Assembly (NCBI RefSeq): GCF_003248605.1
Contig: NZ_QFPF01000004.1
Coordinates: 1 to 51,350 of the forward strand
Direction: 5' to 3'
Source of the DNA: Microbacterium sp.
GTDB lineage: Bacteria; Actinomycetota; Actinomycetes; Actinomycetales; Microbacteriaceae
DNA: 51,350 nucleotides
Under the pieces are notes generated by a model. It did no database searches. It was not told where the DNA came from and saw nothing but the letters and a program-made list of their open reading frames with translations. The stretch's first letter is position 1; every line of letters starts with the position of its first letter. This document shows, in pieces, positions 1 to 8,948 of the stretch. A program made the translations under genes and the position numbers.

Positions 1-383
1 CCGCGCACCTTGATCGGTCCGAGCGTGACGTTCTCCAGCACGGTCTTGTGCGCGAAGAGGTTGAACGACTGGAAGACCATCCCCACGTCCGCGCGCAGCT
101 TGGCCAAGCCCGATCCCTCTTCGGGCAGCTTCGCCCCGTCGATCGTGATGATGCCGGAGTCGATCGTCTCGAGCCGGTTGATCGCCCGGCACAGCGTCGA
201 TTTGCCGCTGCCGGAGGGCCCGATGACGACGACGACCTCGCCGCGGTCGACGACCGTGTTGATGTCGCGGAGGACGTGCAGATCACCGAAGTGCTTGTCA
301 ACGTGCTCAATCACGACCAGGGGCTCGCCTCGACGTGCGGAGATGTTCGATGTCTTCGGCTGCACATCGCTCTGGCTGACCAT
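1..383 (-). CDS. gluA: Amino-acid (glutamate-type) ABC transporter ATP-binding protein, partial at left edge
   Basis: This is the first 127 codons of an ABC ATPase; the rest lies beyond the left edge. The Walker A motif GPSGSGKST and the Q-loop stretch VGMVFQSFNLFAHKTVLENV are typical of polar amino-acid importers of the GluA/GlnQ/HisP group. It would hydrolyse ATP on the cytoplasmic face to drive uptake with permease and binding-protein partners that are not in the window. The N-terminus has about 20 extra residues before the ABC fold. The ATG at 383 lies 7 bases after a TAGTCT -10 hexamer (391-396) without a Shine-Dalgarno, which suggests a leaderless mRNA. The family is clear; glutamate specificity is inferred from similarity to GluA. 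Confidence 0.85.
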   Translation of the reverse strand, partial: MVSQSDVQPKTSNISARRGEPLVVIEHVDKHFGDLHVLRDINTVVDRGEVVVVIGPSGSGKSTLCRAINRLETIDSGIITIDGAKLPEEGSGLAKLRADVGMVFQSFNLFAHKTVLENVTLGPIKVR

Positions 384-390
384 GACGTTC

Positions 391-396
391 AGACTA
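391..396 (-). promoter_or_regulatory. -10 element for the ABC transporter gene (leaderless)
   Basis: TAGTCT on the minus strand is 7 bases upstream of the ATG at 383. A weak -35-like CTGACC lies about 18 bases further upstream. The spacing predicts transcription starting at or next to the start codon. Confidence 0.45.
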
Positions 397-469
397 TGCA
401 CAGCCCACGTCCAGGGTCAGTAGGTTGACACGACCTTTACCGGACCGTAACAGGAGCGCGGATGCTGCC

Positions 470-1279
470 TCAGCTCGCCGCGGACCGCTGGGCGAATGCG
501 CTCTCGTACAGGCAGACACTCGCCGCAGTCGCGAGGTTCAGCGACTCCGCGCGCCCGTAGATGGGCAGGCGCAGCGAGGCGTCCACGAGGGCGAGGGACT
601 CGTCGGTGAGGCCGCGGGCCTCGTTGCCGAACAGCCACGCGGTCGGCGACGACAGCATCCCGTCCGCTCTCGCCTCGAGCAGATCGGCGCCCTTGACATC
701 GGCGGCCACGACACGGAGGCCGCTCTCTCGCGCCCGGGAGATCACCAGGTCGAGGTCGCCCCCGAGCGCGATCGGCAGATGGAAGAGCGACCCGGTGGTG
801 GCCCGCACGACCTTGGGGTTGTAGGGATCGACCGTGCGCCCGGTGAGCACCACGGCGTCGGCGCCCGCCGCGTCGGCGGCGCGGATGATCGTGCCGAGGT
901 TTCCGGGATCACGCACCTCCTCGCAGATCGCGACCAGCCGCGGCCCCGCGGCGAACACATCGCGCACCGAGACGGGGAACTGCCGCGCGACGGCGACGAC
1001 ACCCTGCGGCGTCACGGTGTCGGCCATGGCCTCGATCACCGGCTCCGTCGTGAACTCGATGGCGCACGAGGCGTCGGCGGCGAGATCGCGCACGTCGCCG
1101 TGCTTCTCGAGAGCCGTCGGCGTCGCGTACAGATCGACGATCGCCTCGGGGCGCCAGGTCAGCGCCTCGCGCACCGCCTGCGGCCCCTCGAGCAGGAACA
1201 GCCCCGTCTCGTCGCGGGCACTGCGCTTGCTCAGTTTGGCGACGGCGCGCACGCGCGGCGAGCGCGGATTCTCCAGCAC
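470..1279 (-). CDS. TrmH/SpoU-family RNA 2'-O-methyltransferase
   Basis: The 269-residue protein has an N-terminal substrate-binding part (FLLEGPQAVREAL) and a C-terminal SPOUT domain. The three SpoU motifs are visible: RDPGNLGTIIRAADAAGADA, LFGNEARGLT and LRLPIYGRAESLNLATAASV. The family methylates ribose 2'-OH groups of rRNA or tRNA using SAM bound in a trefoil knot. The substrate cannot be told from sequence; 23S rRNA is the usual annotation. The GTG start at 1279 follows TAGACT (1286-1291) by 6 bases, so the mRNA is probably leaderless. It lies upstream of the ABC transporter gene on the same strand but with its own promoter. Confidence 0.88.
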   Translation of the reverse strand: MLENPRSPRVRAVAKLSKRSARDETGLFLLEGPQAVREALTWRPEAIVDLYATPTALEKHGDVRDLAADASCAIEFTTEPVIEAMADTVTPQGVVAVARQFPVSVRDVFAAGPRLVAICEEVRDPGNLGTIIRAADAAGADAVVLTGRTVDPYNPKVVRATTGSLFHLPIALGGDLDLVISRARESGLRVVAADVKGADLLEARADGMLSSPTAWLFGNEARGLTDESLALVDASLRLPIYGRAESLNLATAASVCLYESAFAQRSAAS

Positions 1280-1285
1280 ACGCCC

Positions 1286-1291
1286 AGTCTA
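1286..1291 (-). promoter_or_regulatory. -10 element for the SpoU methyltransferase gene (leaderless)
   Basis: TAGACT lies 6 bases before the GTG start at 1279, and there is no Shine-Dalgarno. This fits a leaderless transcript. Confidence 0.5.
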
Positions 1292-1390
1292 GGCAACCGG
1301 GCTCGTGCGACCGGCGCACCCCACACGGCCATCGCGGCTCGCTATGCTTCGCTCGGCGGATCCCGCCGAACCTTGATCGAGAGGCACGTC

Positions 1391-1825
1391 ATGTCGTTTC
1401 GTTATGGACCGGTGGAGCTGTACCTGGTGGGCTTCGACGGCGACCGTCCCGAGCCGGGCGTCGTCGACGCGCTGCAGAGCCTTGTCGGGTCGGGACTGAT
1501 CCGGCTGCTCGACCTCGTCATCCTCTCGCGGGAGGAGGACGGCTCGGTCGAGGTCATCGAGATCGAGGACGACGATGACGGCTTCGGGTTCGGGGACATC
1601 GAGCTCGCCGAGACGGGGATCGCCGGCGACGAGGACATCGAGGAGCTCGCCGAGTTGCTCGAGCCCGGAACGTCGGCCGCGCTCGTCGCGTTCGAGCTCG
1701 TCTACGCCCGGCAGCTCGCGGGCGCGCTCGCCGACTCGGGAGCCGTCGTCCTGAGCGCCGAGCGCATACCCGCGCCCGTCGTGAACGCCATCATGGATGC
1801 CGACGACGACGTCGACGCCGACTGA
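1391..1825 (+). CDS. DUF6325-like acidic protein
   Basis: The 144-residue, very acidic protein begins MSFRYGPVELYLVGF and has alternating hydrophobic and D/E-rich stretches, ending in a run of Asp residues. It matches my memory of the DUF6325 family, which is often followed by a SHOCT protein as it is here (15-base gap). The function is unknown. The ATG at 1391 was chosen because GAGAGG lies 6 bases upstream and a TATGCT -10-like element is at 1343-1348. An in-frame extension upstream is antisense to the SpoU gene and is rejected. No membrane segment is obvious. Confidence 0.75.
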   Translation: MSFRYGPVELYLVGFDGDRPEPGVVDALQSLVGSGLIRLLDLVILSREEDGSVEVIEIEDDDDGFGFGDIELAETGIAGDEDIEELAELLEPGTSAALVAFELVYARQLAGALADSGAVVLSAERIPAPVVNAIMDADDDVDAD

Positions 1826-1840
1826 GCGAAGGAGAACACC

Positions 1841-2209
1841 ATGCGACGATCCGGACGACCCGGACTCATCGGACTGGCCGCACGAACCGCGGTCGTCGCC
1901 GGCACGGCGAACGCCGTCGGCGGCGCGATGGCCGGCAACCGCGACCGCAAGGCGCAGGCACAGTACGAACAGCAGCAGTACCAGGCCGCCCAGCAGCAGG
2001 CGGCGATGGATGCTGCCGCCGCTCGCGCAGTCGCTCAGGCGCAGCCCGCCCCGGCCGCCCCTGCGGCTCCCACCGCACCCGCCGCCGCAGGCCCCGCCAC
2101 CGCCGGTGTCGACATCGTGGCGGAACTGCAGAAGCTCGCCGCGCTGAGAGAGGCCGGGGTGCTCACCGACGACGAGTTCAGCGCGGCGAAGGCCCGGCTG
2201 CTCGCCTGA
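1841..2209 (+). CDS. SHOCT domain protein
   Basis: The 122-residue protein has a short Gly/Ala-rich N-terminal segment (about residues 8-31) that may associate with the membrane. A Gln-rich stretch and an Ala/Pro-rich linker follow. It ends with a C-terminal SHOCT motif, LAALREAGVLTDDEFSAAKA, near residues 93-120. SHOCT domains are short helical modules at protein ends, thought to mediate oligomerisation or nucleic-acid contacts. A strong GAAGGAG Shine-Dalgarno precedes the ATG. It probably forms a two-gene operon with the acidic DUF6325-like gene just upstream. The molecular role is unknown. Confidence 0.8.
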   Translation: MRRSGRPGLIGLAARTAVVAGTANAVGGAMAGNRDRKAQAQYEQQQYQAAQQQAAMDAAAARAVAQAQPAPAAPAAPTAPAAAGPATAGVDIVAELQKLAALREAGVLTDDEFSAAKARLLA

Positions 2210-2225
2210 TCGGGAGCCCGCCGGG

Positions 2226-2423
2226 TCAGAATCCCGACATCCTCATCCAGGCGGCCTTGCCCTGTGCGCGAAGCGCGGCCGCCCGCGGGTCGAGGGCCGC
2301 GTCGTCACCGACGCGCTTCATGTCGTCGCGCTGGCGCGGACGGCGGCGAAGCACCGCACGACCGACGAAGGCCGCGGCCCAGCCCGCGGCCGCCACCACG
2401 GCCAGCACGATCAGTGATCCCAT
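2226..2423 (-). CDS. Small single-pass membrane protein, hypothetical
   Basis: The 65-residue ORF has one N-terminal hydrophobic segment (LIVLAVVAAAGWAAAFVG) followed by a basic RRRPRQRDD stretch, the pattern of a small inner-membrane protein with a cytoplasmic tail. I do not recognise a family. The ATG at 2423 is 6 bases after a TACCCT -10 element, the same leaderless arrangement seen at other genes here, which supports expression. It converges with the SHOCT gene. The next feature upstream of its start is the ribosomal operon terminator. Confidence 0.55.
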   Translation of the reverse strand: MGSLIVLAVVAAAGWAAAFVGRAVLRRRPRQRDDMKRVGDDAALDPRAAALRAQGKAAWMRMSGF

Positions 2424-2461
2424 GCGTCAAGGGTAGGCCCGCGAGGCGGCCACGGGGCAGA

Positions 2462-2499
2462 AAAGACCCCCGTTCTCCGGACGGAGAACGGGGGTCTTT
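2462..2499 (-). terminator. Intrinsic terminator of infC-rpmI-rplT
   Basis: An 18-base perfect inverted repeat (arms 2462-2479 and 2482-2499, core GACCCCCGTTCTCCG) lies just after the rplT stop. Read on the minus strand it ends in a short T run. A shorter T run on the other side would allow weak function on the plus strand. Confidence 0.85.
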
Positions 2500-2521
2500 C
2501 TGCACGATGTTGCTCGTGTGC

Positions 2522-2908
2522 TTACGCCGAAGCCTTCGGAGCCGAGGTGTCGGCGGGCAGCGCGGCCTTGGCCGTCGCCACGAGCGACGCGAAGACGGCG
2601 GGCTCGTTCACCGCGAGCTCGGCGAGCATACGACGGTCGACCTGCACACCGGCAAGGCCGAGGCCCTGGATGAAGCGGTTGTACGTGAGGCCGTTCTGGC
2701 GGGACGCGGCGTTGATGCGCTGAATCCAGAGACGACGGAAGTCGCCCTTGCGCTTGCGACGGTCACGGTACGCGTAGACCAGGGAGTGGGTGACCTGCTC
2801 CTTGGCCTTGCGGTACAGGCGCGAACGCTGTCCGCGGTAACCGGAGGCGCGCTCGAGGATGACGCGACGCTTCTTGTGGGCGTTTACTGCCCGCTTGACT
2901 CTAGCCAT
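2522..2908 (-). CDS. rplT: Large-subunit ribosomal protein bL20
   Basis: The 128-residue protein starts [20 protein letters not shown] and contains the L20 core [20 protein letters not shown] and [20 protein letters not shown]. It binds 23S rRNA early in 50S assembly. It is the last gene of the infC-rpmI-rplT operon, 31 bases after rpmI, and is followed by a strong terminator. The C-terminal tail ([11 protein letters not shown]) is slightly longer than in many bacteria, as is common in actinobacteria. Confidence 0.98.
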   Translation of the reverse strand: MARVKRAVNAHKKRRVILERASGYRGQRSRLYRKAKEQVTHSLVYAYRDRRKRKGDFRRLWIQRINAASRQNGLTYNRFIQGLGLAGVQVDRRMLAELAVNEPAVFASLVATAKAALPADTSAPKASA

Positions 2909-2939
2909 GTGTCTTGTTTCCTATCCTGATTCGGCGCGC

Positions 2940-3134
2940 TCAGCGACCGAGAAGCTTCTTGGCGACCTTGGTGTCGGCCTTCGACAGGACCTGGTCCTGG
3001 TTCAGGCGACGCGTGCGACGACTCGCCTTGCCCTCGAGGTTGTGGCGCATACCGGCCTGCTGCTTCTTGAGCTTTCCGCTGCCGGTGATCTTGAAGCGCT
3101 TCTTGGCACCCGAGTGGGTCTTCTGCTTCGGCAT
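2940..3134 (-). CDS. rpmI: Large-subunit ribosomal protein bL35
   Basis: The 64-residue basic protein [20 protein letters not shown] has the L35 signature and normal family length. It is part of the 50S subunit. It lies between infC and rplT in the conserved order, 73 bases downstream of infC. A Shine-Dalgarno (AAAGGAAAAC on the minus strand) precedes the ATG. Confidence 0.98.
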   Translation of the reverse strand: MPKQKTHSGAKKRFKITGSGKLKKQQAGMRHNLEGKASRRTRRLNQDQVLSKADTKVAKKLLGR

Positions 3135-3207
3135 CTCGTTTTCCTTTGCTGAGGCCCCGAAGGGCGTCGTGGGTGTGCACCCGCTGAGGCGGGAGTCGTA
3201 TGGAGTC

Positions 3208-3828
<621 letters not shown>

Positions 3829-3834
3829 GCGGAG

Positions 3835-3840
3835 CTCCTT
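3835..3840 (-). promoter_or_regulatory. Ribosome binding site that fixes the infC ATC start
   Basis: AAGGAG on the minus strand lies exactly 6 bases before the ATC at 3828. No standard start codon lies within a usable distance of it, so it decides the unusual start. Confidence 0.8.
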
Positions 3841-4100
3841 GTGATCTGTGGGAGCCGCAGGGCGGAGCCGAGCGGCGAGGCCACCCGGATACGAGGGTCG
3901 GATCCGGGTGAAAGGGGACGCCGCATTCCACCCGGCGCGCGGTACATCACAGAGCCCGCCGGCTTCGTGCCCTGGCAACCGGGCCTCTCTTGCGAGACGG
4001 TCCGGCGGAGCACCTGGACCCGGTAGCCTGGTGAGCGGCCGACGCGGGTGGGATGCGAATCCTCTTTCGAACCGGGACAGAATGCCCCGGAGCCCGCCAT
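3841..4100 (-). promoter_or_regulatory. infC leader region with hairpins
   Basis: About 260 bases without a convincing gene precede infC. On the minus strand there is a hairpin with arms CACCCGGAT and ATCCGGGTG around an 11-base loop (near 3886-3914). A GC-rich segment with CGGCTC/GAGCCG pairing lies close to the ribosome binding site. A TAAGCT-like -10 lies near 4100. Long structured leaders are common upstream of infC-rpmI-rplT, where IF-3 or L20 provide feedback in other phyla. No specific Rfam class is claimed. Confidence 0.45.
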
Positions 4101-4120
4101 AGCTTAGCAGAGAGTGACGC

Positions 4121-4549
4121 GTGACCACGATTCCCGGCGACCATGACCGCAGCACCCCCGCGACCGGGGCCCCGACAGGCCCCGACGCCGCACGTCAGGC
4201 CCGGTGGGAGGAGCAGGAGCGCGCCGCCTCGTCGGCCACGCGCGACATCGCCGATGTCGCGGCGGTCGAGGTCATCACCACGACGGCGGTCCACCTGCTC
4301 AGCGCCGCGGCCGTCAAGGTCGGATTGGCCGATGACCCCGAGAGCCAGCGTGACCTCGACGAGGCGCGCAAGCTGATCAACGCCCTCGCGGGCCTGATCA
4401 CCGCGGCGGCTCCCGAAGTGAGCGACATGCACGCTCGCTCCCTGCGCGACGGCCTGCGCTCGGTGCAGCTGGCCTTCCGCGAAGCGTCGACGATCCCCGA
4501 CCCGATCGGCAAGGGCCCGGGCGAGAAGTGGACCGGACCGGTCACCTGA
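4121..4549 (+). CDS. DUF1844 family protein
   Basis: The 142-residue protein contains the DUF1844 core [20 protein letters not shown] followed by [20 protein letters not shown], a helical pair near residues 50-105. A low-complexity Thr/Pro/Ala N-terminus precedes it and a short tail follows. Actinobacterial homologues usually sit beside infC, as here (divergent). The function is unknown. The GTG start at 4121 is chosen because the domain spacing fits and AGAG lies a few bases upstream. The gene converges with the decarboxylase gene. Confidence 0.85.
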   Translation: MTTIPGDHDRSTPATGAPTGPDAARQARWEEQERAASSATRDIADVAAVEVITTTAVHLLSAAAVKVGLADDPESQRDLDEARKLINALAGLITAAAPEVSDMHARSLRDGLRSVQLAFREASTIPDPIGKGPGEKWTGPVT

Positions 4550-4595
4550 TCGTGCGGTGAATCACCGGCCGCCCGATCGCGGCTCCTTCGCACTG

Positions 4596-5996
4596 TCACG
4601 TCGGCGGCAGCGCGCGCGCGACCGCCGAGACGGTCTCGGTCACGGCCGTTCGATCCGTAGCCCAGTTGCTGACCGAGAACCGCAGGACGTCACGCCCCCG
4701 CCACACCGAGGAGGAGGCGAAGGCGACTCCCTCCGACCGCAGTCGCTCCCCGAGCGCCCGCGTGCCCGCGTCGTCATCGAGGGCGATGCAGACCTGCGTG
4801 AAGACGACGTCGTTGACCACGTGCACGCCCGGCATAGCGCCCAAACGCCCGGCGAGGCCGCGCGCTTGGGCGACGAGTCCGTCCACGAGGTCTGCCACTC
4901 CCTCCGAACCGAGCGCGCGCAGCGCCGCCCACACGGGAACGCCACGCGCGCGCCGGGAGAGCTCCGGCACCACCTGGTGCGGGTCCGTGGCGGTGTCGGA
5001 CGCCGTCTCCACCAGATAGCTCGCGTGCGTGCCCATCGCGGCGCGAACGGCCACGGTGTCGGAGACGATCGAGATGCCGCAGTCGTAGGGCACGTTCAGG
5101 GTCTTGTGCGCGTCGGTGGCCCAGGACTGCGCACCCCTCACGCCGCGCATGAGCGCGCGCACGCTGCTGCCGGCGGCGGCCCACAGACCGAAGGCACCGT
5201 CCACGTGCACCCATGCCCCCGCGCGCCGCGCGATCGGGACGGCGGTGTCGAAGGGGTCGAAGGCGCCCGAGTGGATGTTCCCCGCCTGCAGCACGACGAT
5301 CGCCGGTCCCGCATCCTCCCCCAGCGCCCGCTCGAGGGCACGTGCCTCGAGCCGGCCCTGGTCATCGACGGCGATCGGCATCGGGAGCCCGAGACCGAGC
5401 ATGCGCAGCGCCAGATCTACCGATCCGTGCCGCTCCGCCCCGGCGAAGACGCGGATCACCGGGGCGCCCGTGAGACCGTGGACTCCGACATCCCACCCCG
5501 CATCCGCGAGCACCCGGTGCCGCGCTGCGGCCAGACCCGTGAGGTTCGCCGTGGTCGCCCCCGTCGTGAATCCCACGTCGCTGCCGCACGGCAGGTCGAG
5601 CAGATCGAGGATCCACCGGCCCGCGGCTTCCTCGGCGGCGACGACACCCGTCGTGACATCGCGCATCCCGGCGTTCTGGTCCCACGCGGAGACGAGCCAG
5701 TCGGCCCCGAGGGCCGCCGGCAGCGTGCCGCCCATCACCCAGCCGAAGAAGCGCGGCGACTGCGAGGCCATGAGCCCCGGCTCCACCGCGTCGGCGAGCA
5801 TCTGGACCACCTCATCCGGACCGGCACCCCGCGACGGCAGATCGCCCCCCAGCGCGGCGGCCACCTCTGCGACGGTCGCTCGGGCCGGAATCGCGTGATC
5901 GGCACGGCCATGCAGCCAGGCGAGGGCACGATCGGAGGCCGTCGCGAGCGCGGCGGCGTAGTCGGCATCGATCGAAGGATCGAATGTGTGCGTCAT
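4596..5996 (-). CDS. PLP-dependent group II amino-acid decarboxylase family protein
   Basis: The 466-residue protein is a fold-type I PLP enzyme. It shows ASQSPRFFGWVMGG near residue 77, GFTTGATTANLTGLAAARH for PLP phosphate binding, HVDGAFGLWAA with the ring-nitrogen Asp near 266, and the Schiff-base lysine in ATDAHKTLNVPYDCG near 298. This pattern belongs to the aromatic-L-amino-acid/glutamate decarboxylase family, which makes amines from amino acids with loss of CO2. The substrate is not predictable, and some relatives are aldehyde synthases. A strong GGAGGGG precedes the ATG at 5996. It lies directly downstream of the his operon, 47 bases after sseB, and may be co-transcribed. Confidence 0.85.
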   Translation of the reverse strand: MTHTFDPSIDADYAAALATASDRALAWLHGRADHAIPARATVAEVAAALGGDLPSRGAGPDEVVQMLADAVEPGLMASQSPRFFGWVMGGTLPAALGADWLVSAWDQNAGMRDVTTGVVAAEEAAGRWILDLLDLPCGSDVGFTTGATTANLTGLAAARHRVLADAGWDVGVHGLTGAPVIRVFAGAERHGSVDLALRMLGLGLPMPIAVDDQGRLEARALERALGEDAGPAIVVLQAGNIHSGAFDPFDTAVPIARRAGAWVHVDGAFGLWAAAGSSVRALMRGVRGAQSWATDAHKTLNVPYDCGISIVSDTVAVRAAMGTHASYLVETASDTATDPHQVVPELSRRARGVPVWAALRALGSEGVADLVDGLVAQARGLAGRLGAMPGVHVVNDVVFTQVCIALDDDAGTRALGERLRSEGVAFASSSVWRGRDVLRFSVSNWATDRTAVTETVSAVARALPPT

Positions 5997-6043
5997 GATC
6001 CCCTCCGGGGCGGCCGCGTCTGGGCAGGCGCGCGCGCCGTGGA

Positions 6044-6844
6044 TCAGGAGGCGGGCGGGGCGGATCCTGATACGAGCACGACGCTCAGGGAGTCCACGAG
6101 CGTGGCGATGCGGTCATCCGCCGCCCAGCGCTGGGCGAGTCGGCCCAGCACCGCATCCAGCTCGTGGCGCTCGAGGCCCTGCAGGAGCCGCAGCCGCACG
6201 ACCGTCTCGGGGCCGCGCATGCGCGCGTCGGGATCGCCGGCGGCCAATTCGACGTCGAGGGCGGCCAGCTCGGAGGCGATCGACTCCAGGAACGCGGTGC
6301 GCACCGGCACGGAGGTGTGCGGCGGCATCCACGCCTCGCCCTGGGCGAGCGCCCACACGGCGGGGCGGCGGATGACGAACTCGGTCTCGGAGCCGGGGTC
6401 GACCACGATCAGGTCGGTGCCCTCGCTCACCGCTGCCTGAGCCACGCGCAGGACCGGTGTGGGGATGGGGCGGGCGGTGGCGTCCCACGCCGTCATCGCC
6501 GTGACGCTGCTGAACGCCGGGAGCACGGTGCGGCCGTCGGGGGCTGCCACCGTGACGATGGAGAGCTCCTGCGTCTTGTCGACGACGTGACCGTGGGGCG
6601 AGAGGCCCTCGTCGCCGCGCTCAGCGACGAGGGGGATCAGCAGTCGTTCGTCGCGCAGCGCCTCGATGACGCCCTCGGGCCCGGTCTCACCGGCGCGGAA
6701 CGCGGCGATCGCTCCGAGGAACGCCGACGGGGCTGTTCCGTCGTCGCCCGCGTGGGTGTTGGGCTGGAACGCGCGCCCCTGCCAGGGCACACCCGCCGAG
6801 TCGCCGGCGGGCGTGCAGTCGTCGCGGTCAGCCGGCCGCGACAT
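6044..6844 (-). CDS. SseB family protein
   Basis: The 266-residue protein has the SseB-type core ([70 protein letters not shown]) in its first 170 residues. A second alpha/beta region continues to the C-terminus. The function is unclear in most bacteria. Actinobacterial homologues often lie after hisA, as here. The ATG at 6844 lies inside the 3' end of priA (17-base overlap), with GAGG upstream, so translation is probably coupled to the histidine operon. Confidence 0.85.
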   Translation of the reverse strand: MSRPADRDDCTPAGDSAGVPWQGRAFQPNTHAGDDGTAPSAFLGAIAAFRAGETGPEGVIEALRDERLLIPLVAERGDEGLSPHGHVVDKTQELSIVTVAAPDGRTVLPAFSSVTAMTAWDATARPIPTPVLRVAQAAVSEGTDLIVVDPGSETEFVIRRPAVWALAQGEAWMPPHTSVPVRTAFLESIASELAALDVELAAGDPDARMRGPETVVRLRLLQGLERHELDAVLGRLAQRWAADDRIATLVDSLSVVLVSGSAPPAS

Positions 6845-7574
6845 CCAGCGCCTCGGCCAGCGTGAACGCACCGGCGTAGAGCGCGCGGCCGACGATCGCG
6901 CCCTCGACGCCGAGCGGGACGAGTTCGCGCAGGGCCGCGATGTCGTCGAGGTTCGACACACCGCCGGAGGCCACGACGGGCTTGGGTGTGCGCGAGGTGA
7001 CCTGGCGCAGGAGATCGAGGTTCGGTCCGCGCAGGGTGCCGTCCTTCGTCACGTCGGTGACGACGTAGCGGCTGCATCCGGCGGCCTCGAGACGCTCGAG
7101 CACCGTCCACAGGTCGCCGCCCTCCTCGGTCCAGCCGCGGGCGGCGAGGGTCGTGCCGCGCACGTCGAGCCCCACCGCGATCGCCTCGCCGTAGCGGGCG
7201 ATGACGTCGGCTGCCCACTCGGGATTCTCGAGCGCCGCCGTGCCCAGGTTGATGCGCGCGGCGCCGCTCTCGAGTGCCGCTTCGAGCGAGGCGTCGTCAC
7301 GGATGCCGCCGGAGAGCTCGACCTGGACACCCTTGACCTGCTTGATCGCCTTGCGCAGGACCGCGGCGTTGTTGCCGCGCCCGAAGGCCGCATCGAGATC
7401 GACGAGATGGATCCACTGAGCACCCTGGCGGGCGAAGTCGACCGCCGCATCGACGGGATCGCCGTGGAAGGTCTCGGTGCCGGCCGCACCCTGCGTCAGT
7501 CGCACCGCCTTGCCTGCGGAGACGTCGACGGCGGGGAGCAGGACGAGCTGGGGCGTTGCGGCGAAATCGTTCAT
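6828..7574 (-). CDS. priA: PriA: bifunctional HisA/TrpF isomerase
   Basis: The 248-residue TIM barrel starts [21 protein letters not shown]. It has the first catalytic Asp in LLPAVDV, the second in [14 protein letters not shown], and the phosphate-binding ends ELSGGIRD and [15 protein letters not shown]. It isomerises ProFAR in histidine synthesis. Actinobacterial PriA also performs the TrpF reaction. The stretch [17 protein letters not shown] carries the Arg-Gly-Trp linked to dual activity in the mycobacterial enzyme, which supports the bifunctional call. The ATG at 7574 has CGAGGA upstream. It lies in the hisC-hisB-hisH-priA-sseB operon, 88 bases after hisH. Confidence 0.93.
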   Translation of the reverse strand: MNDFAATPQLVLLPAVDVSAGKAVRLTQGAAGTETFHGDPVDAAVDFARQGAQWIHLVDLDAAFGRGNNAAVLRKAIKQVKGVQVELSGGIRDDASLEAALESGAARINLGTAALENPEWAADVIARYGEAIAVGLDVRGTTLAARGWTEEGGDLWTVLERLEAAGCSRYVVTDVTKDGTLRGPNLDLLRQVTSRTPKPVVASGGVSNLDDIAALRELVPLGVEGAIVGRALYAGAFTLAEALDVAAG

Positions 7575-7662
7575 GGATCCTCGTGCGAGTGGCGGATGAC
7601 CCCGGATGGGCACGGGGCGGGTGCCGGGCCGACCCCGCCCTGCGGGCGAGTGGGCACGAAGC

Positions 7663-8349
7663 CTAGATCCTAGCCAGGCTCAGGCCGTCGATCCAATTCG
7701 CGAGCAGACGGATGCCCGCCGCGCCGGACTTCTCGGGATGGAACTGGGTCGCCGACAGCGGGCCGTTCTCGACGGCGGCGAGGAACCGCCCGCCGTAGTC
7801 GGTCCATGTCAGGTGCGGCTTCGGGAAGGGCGGCTGCACGTCGAGGAGCCACTGCTGCACGCCGTAGGAGTGCACGAAGTAGAACCGCTCCGCTTCGAGG
7901 CCGGCGAACAGGCGCGAACCGGGGTCGGGGCGGACCGTGTTCCACCCCATGTGCGGCAGCACGGGTGCGTCGAGTTCGGTCACGGCGCCGGGCCACTCCC
8001 CCATGCCCTCCGTGTCGACGCCGCGCTCGACGCCGTGTTCGAAGAGCACCTGCATGCCCACGCAGATGCCCAGCACCGGCCGGCCGCCGGCGAGGCGACG
8101 TTCGATCAGCCGGTCGCCACCGGAGGCCCGCAGTGCGCCCATGACGGCCGCGAACGCGCCCACACCCGGCACGACGAGCCCATCGGCCTCGAGCACGAGC
8201 GCGCGATCGTCGGTGAGCCGGGCGTCGGCCCCCGCGGACTGCAGCGCCTTGACCGCGGAGTGCACGTTGCCGGATCCGTAGTCGAGCACCGCCACGAGCG
8301 GGCGCGGCCCGTCGGGCACGATGTCTCCCGGCATGTCGGGGGACGTCAC
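7663..8349 (-). CDS. hisH: Imidazole glycerol phosphate synthase glutaminase subunit
   Basis: The 228-residue class I glutamine amidotransferase has the nucleophile Cys near 96 in [16 protein letters not shown] and the His-Glu pair in [13 protein letters not shown]. It releases ammonia from glutamine for HisF; hisF is not in this window. The GTG start at 8349 overlaps the hisB stop by 4 bases (GTGA), which indicates translational coupling. An extra roughly 17-residue N-terminal segment precedes the core [20 protein letters not shown]. Confidence 0.95.
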   Translation of the reverse strand: MTSPDMPGDIVPDGPRPLVAVLDYGSGNVHSAVKALQSAGADARLTDDRALVLEADGLVVPGVGAFAAVMGALRASGGDRLIERRLAGGRPVLGICVGMQVLFEHGVERGVDTEGMGEWPGAVTELDAPVLPHMGWNTVRPDPGSRLFAGLEAERFYFVHSYGVQQWLLDVQPPFPKPHLTWTDYGGRFLAAVENGPLSATQFHPEKSGAAGIRLLANWIDGLSLARI

Positions 8350-8948
8350 AGCGCACCCTTCGTGCTCGGGATGCCGTGCACCAGCGGATCGATCGCCTTG
8401 GCCTGGCGGAACGCGCGCGCGAAGGCCTTGAACTCGGCCTCCGCGATGTGGTGCGGATCGCGGCCGGCGAGGAGGTTGACGTGGACCGTCAGACCGGCGT
8501 GGAAGGAGATCGCCTCGAAGACGTGGCGCACGAGCGAGCCGGTGAAGTGACCGCCGATGAGGTGGAACTCGTACCCCGCGGGCTCACCTGCGTGCACGAG
8601 GTACGGACGGCCCGAGATGTCAACGACCGCCTGCGCGAGGGCCTCGTCGAGCGGGACCAGGGCGTCACCGTATCGGGAGATGCCCGCCTTGTCGCCGAGA
8701 GCCTCGCGGATCGCCTGTCCGAGCACGATCGCGGTGTCCTCCACCGTGTGGTGCACATCGATCTCGGTGTCACCGGACGCCCGGATCGTCAGGTCCGTCA
8801 GCGAATGCTTGGCGAACGCCGTGAGCAGGTGGTCGAAGAAGGGAACCGTCGTGTCGATGCGGCTGACGCCGGTGCCGTCGAGGTCGAGGTCGAGTTCCAC
8901 CGTCGACTCGCTCGTGCGACGGGTGCGGCTGGCCGTGCGGGCGCTCAT
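8346..8948 (-). CDS. hisB: Imidazoleglycerol-phosphate dehydratase
   Basis: The 200-residue monofunctional IGPD carries the duplicated metal-binding motifs [15 protein letters not shown] and [17 protein letters not shown], plus [17 protein letters not shown] and [17 protein letters not shown]. It dehydrates IGP in step six of histidine biosynthesis. No HisB phosphatase domain is present, as is normal in actinobacteria. The ATG at 8948 overlaps the hisC stop as ATGA. Confidence 0.97.
   Translation of the reverse strand: MSARTASRTRRTSESTVELDLDLDGTGVSRIDTTVPFFDHLLTAFAKHSLTDLTIRASGDTEIDVHHTVEDTAIVLGQAIREALGDKAGISRYGDALVPLDEALAQAVVDISGRPYLVHAGEPAGYEFHLIGGHFTGSLVRHVFEAISFHAGLTVHVNLLAGRDPHHIAEAEFKAFARAFRQAKAIDPLVHGIPSTKGAL

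Noticed and set aside
425..1390. Long plus-strand open frame leading into the DUF6325-like gene
   Set aside because: It is antisense to the SpoU methyltransferase, whose motifs are clear; the composition is an Arg/Gly/His-rich GC shadow.
4557..6440. 627-codon plus-strand ORF
   Set aside because: It is antisense to the PLP decarboxylase, which has all family motifs; no homologous features are visible in the ORF.
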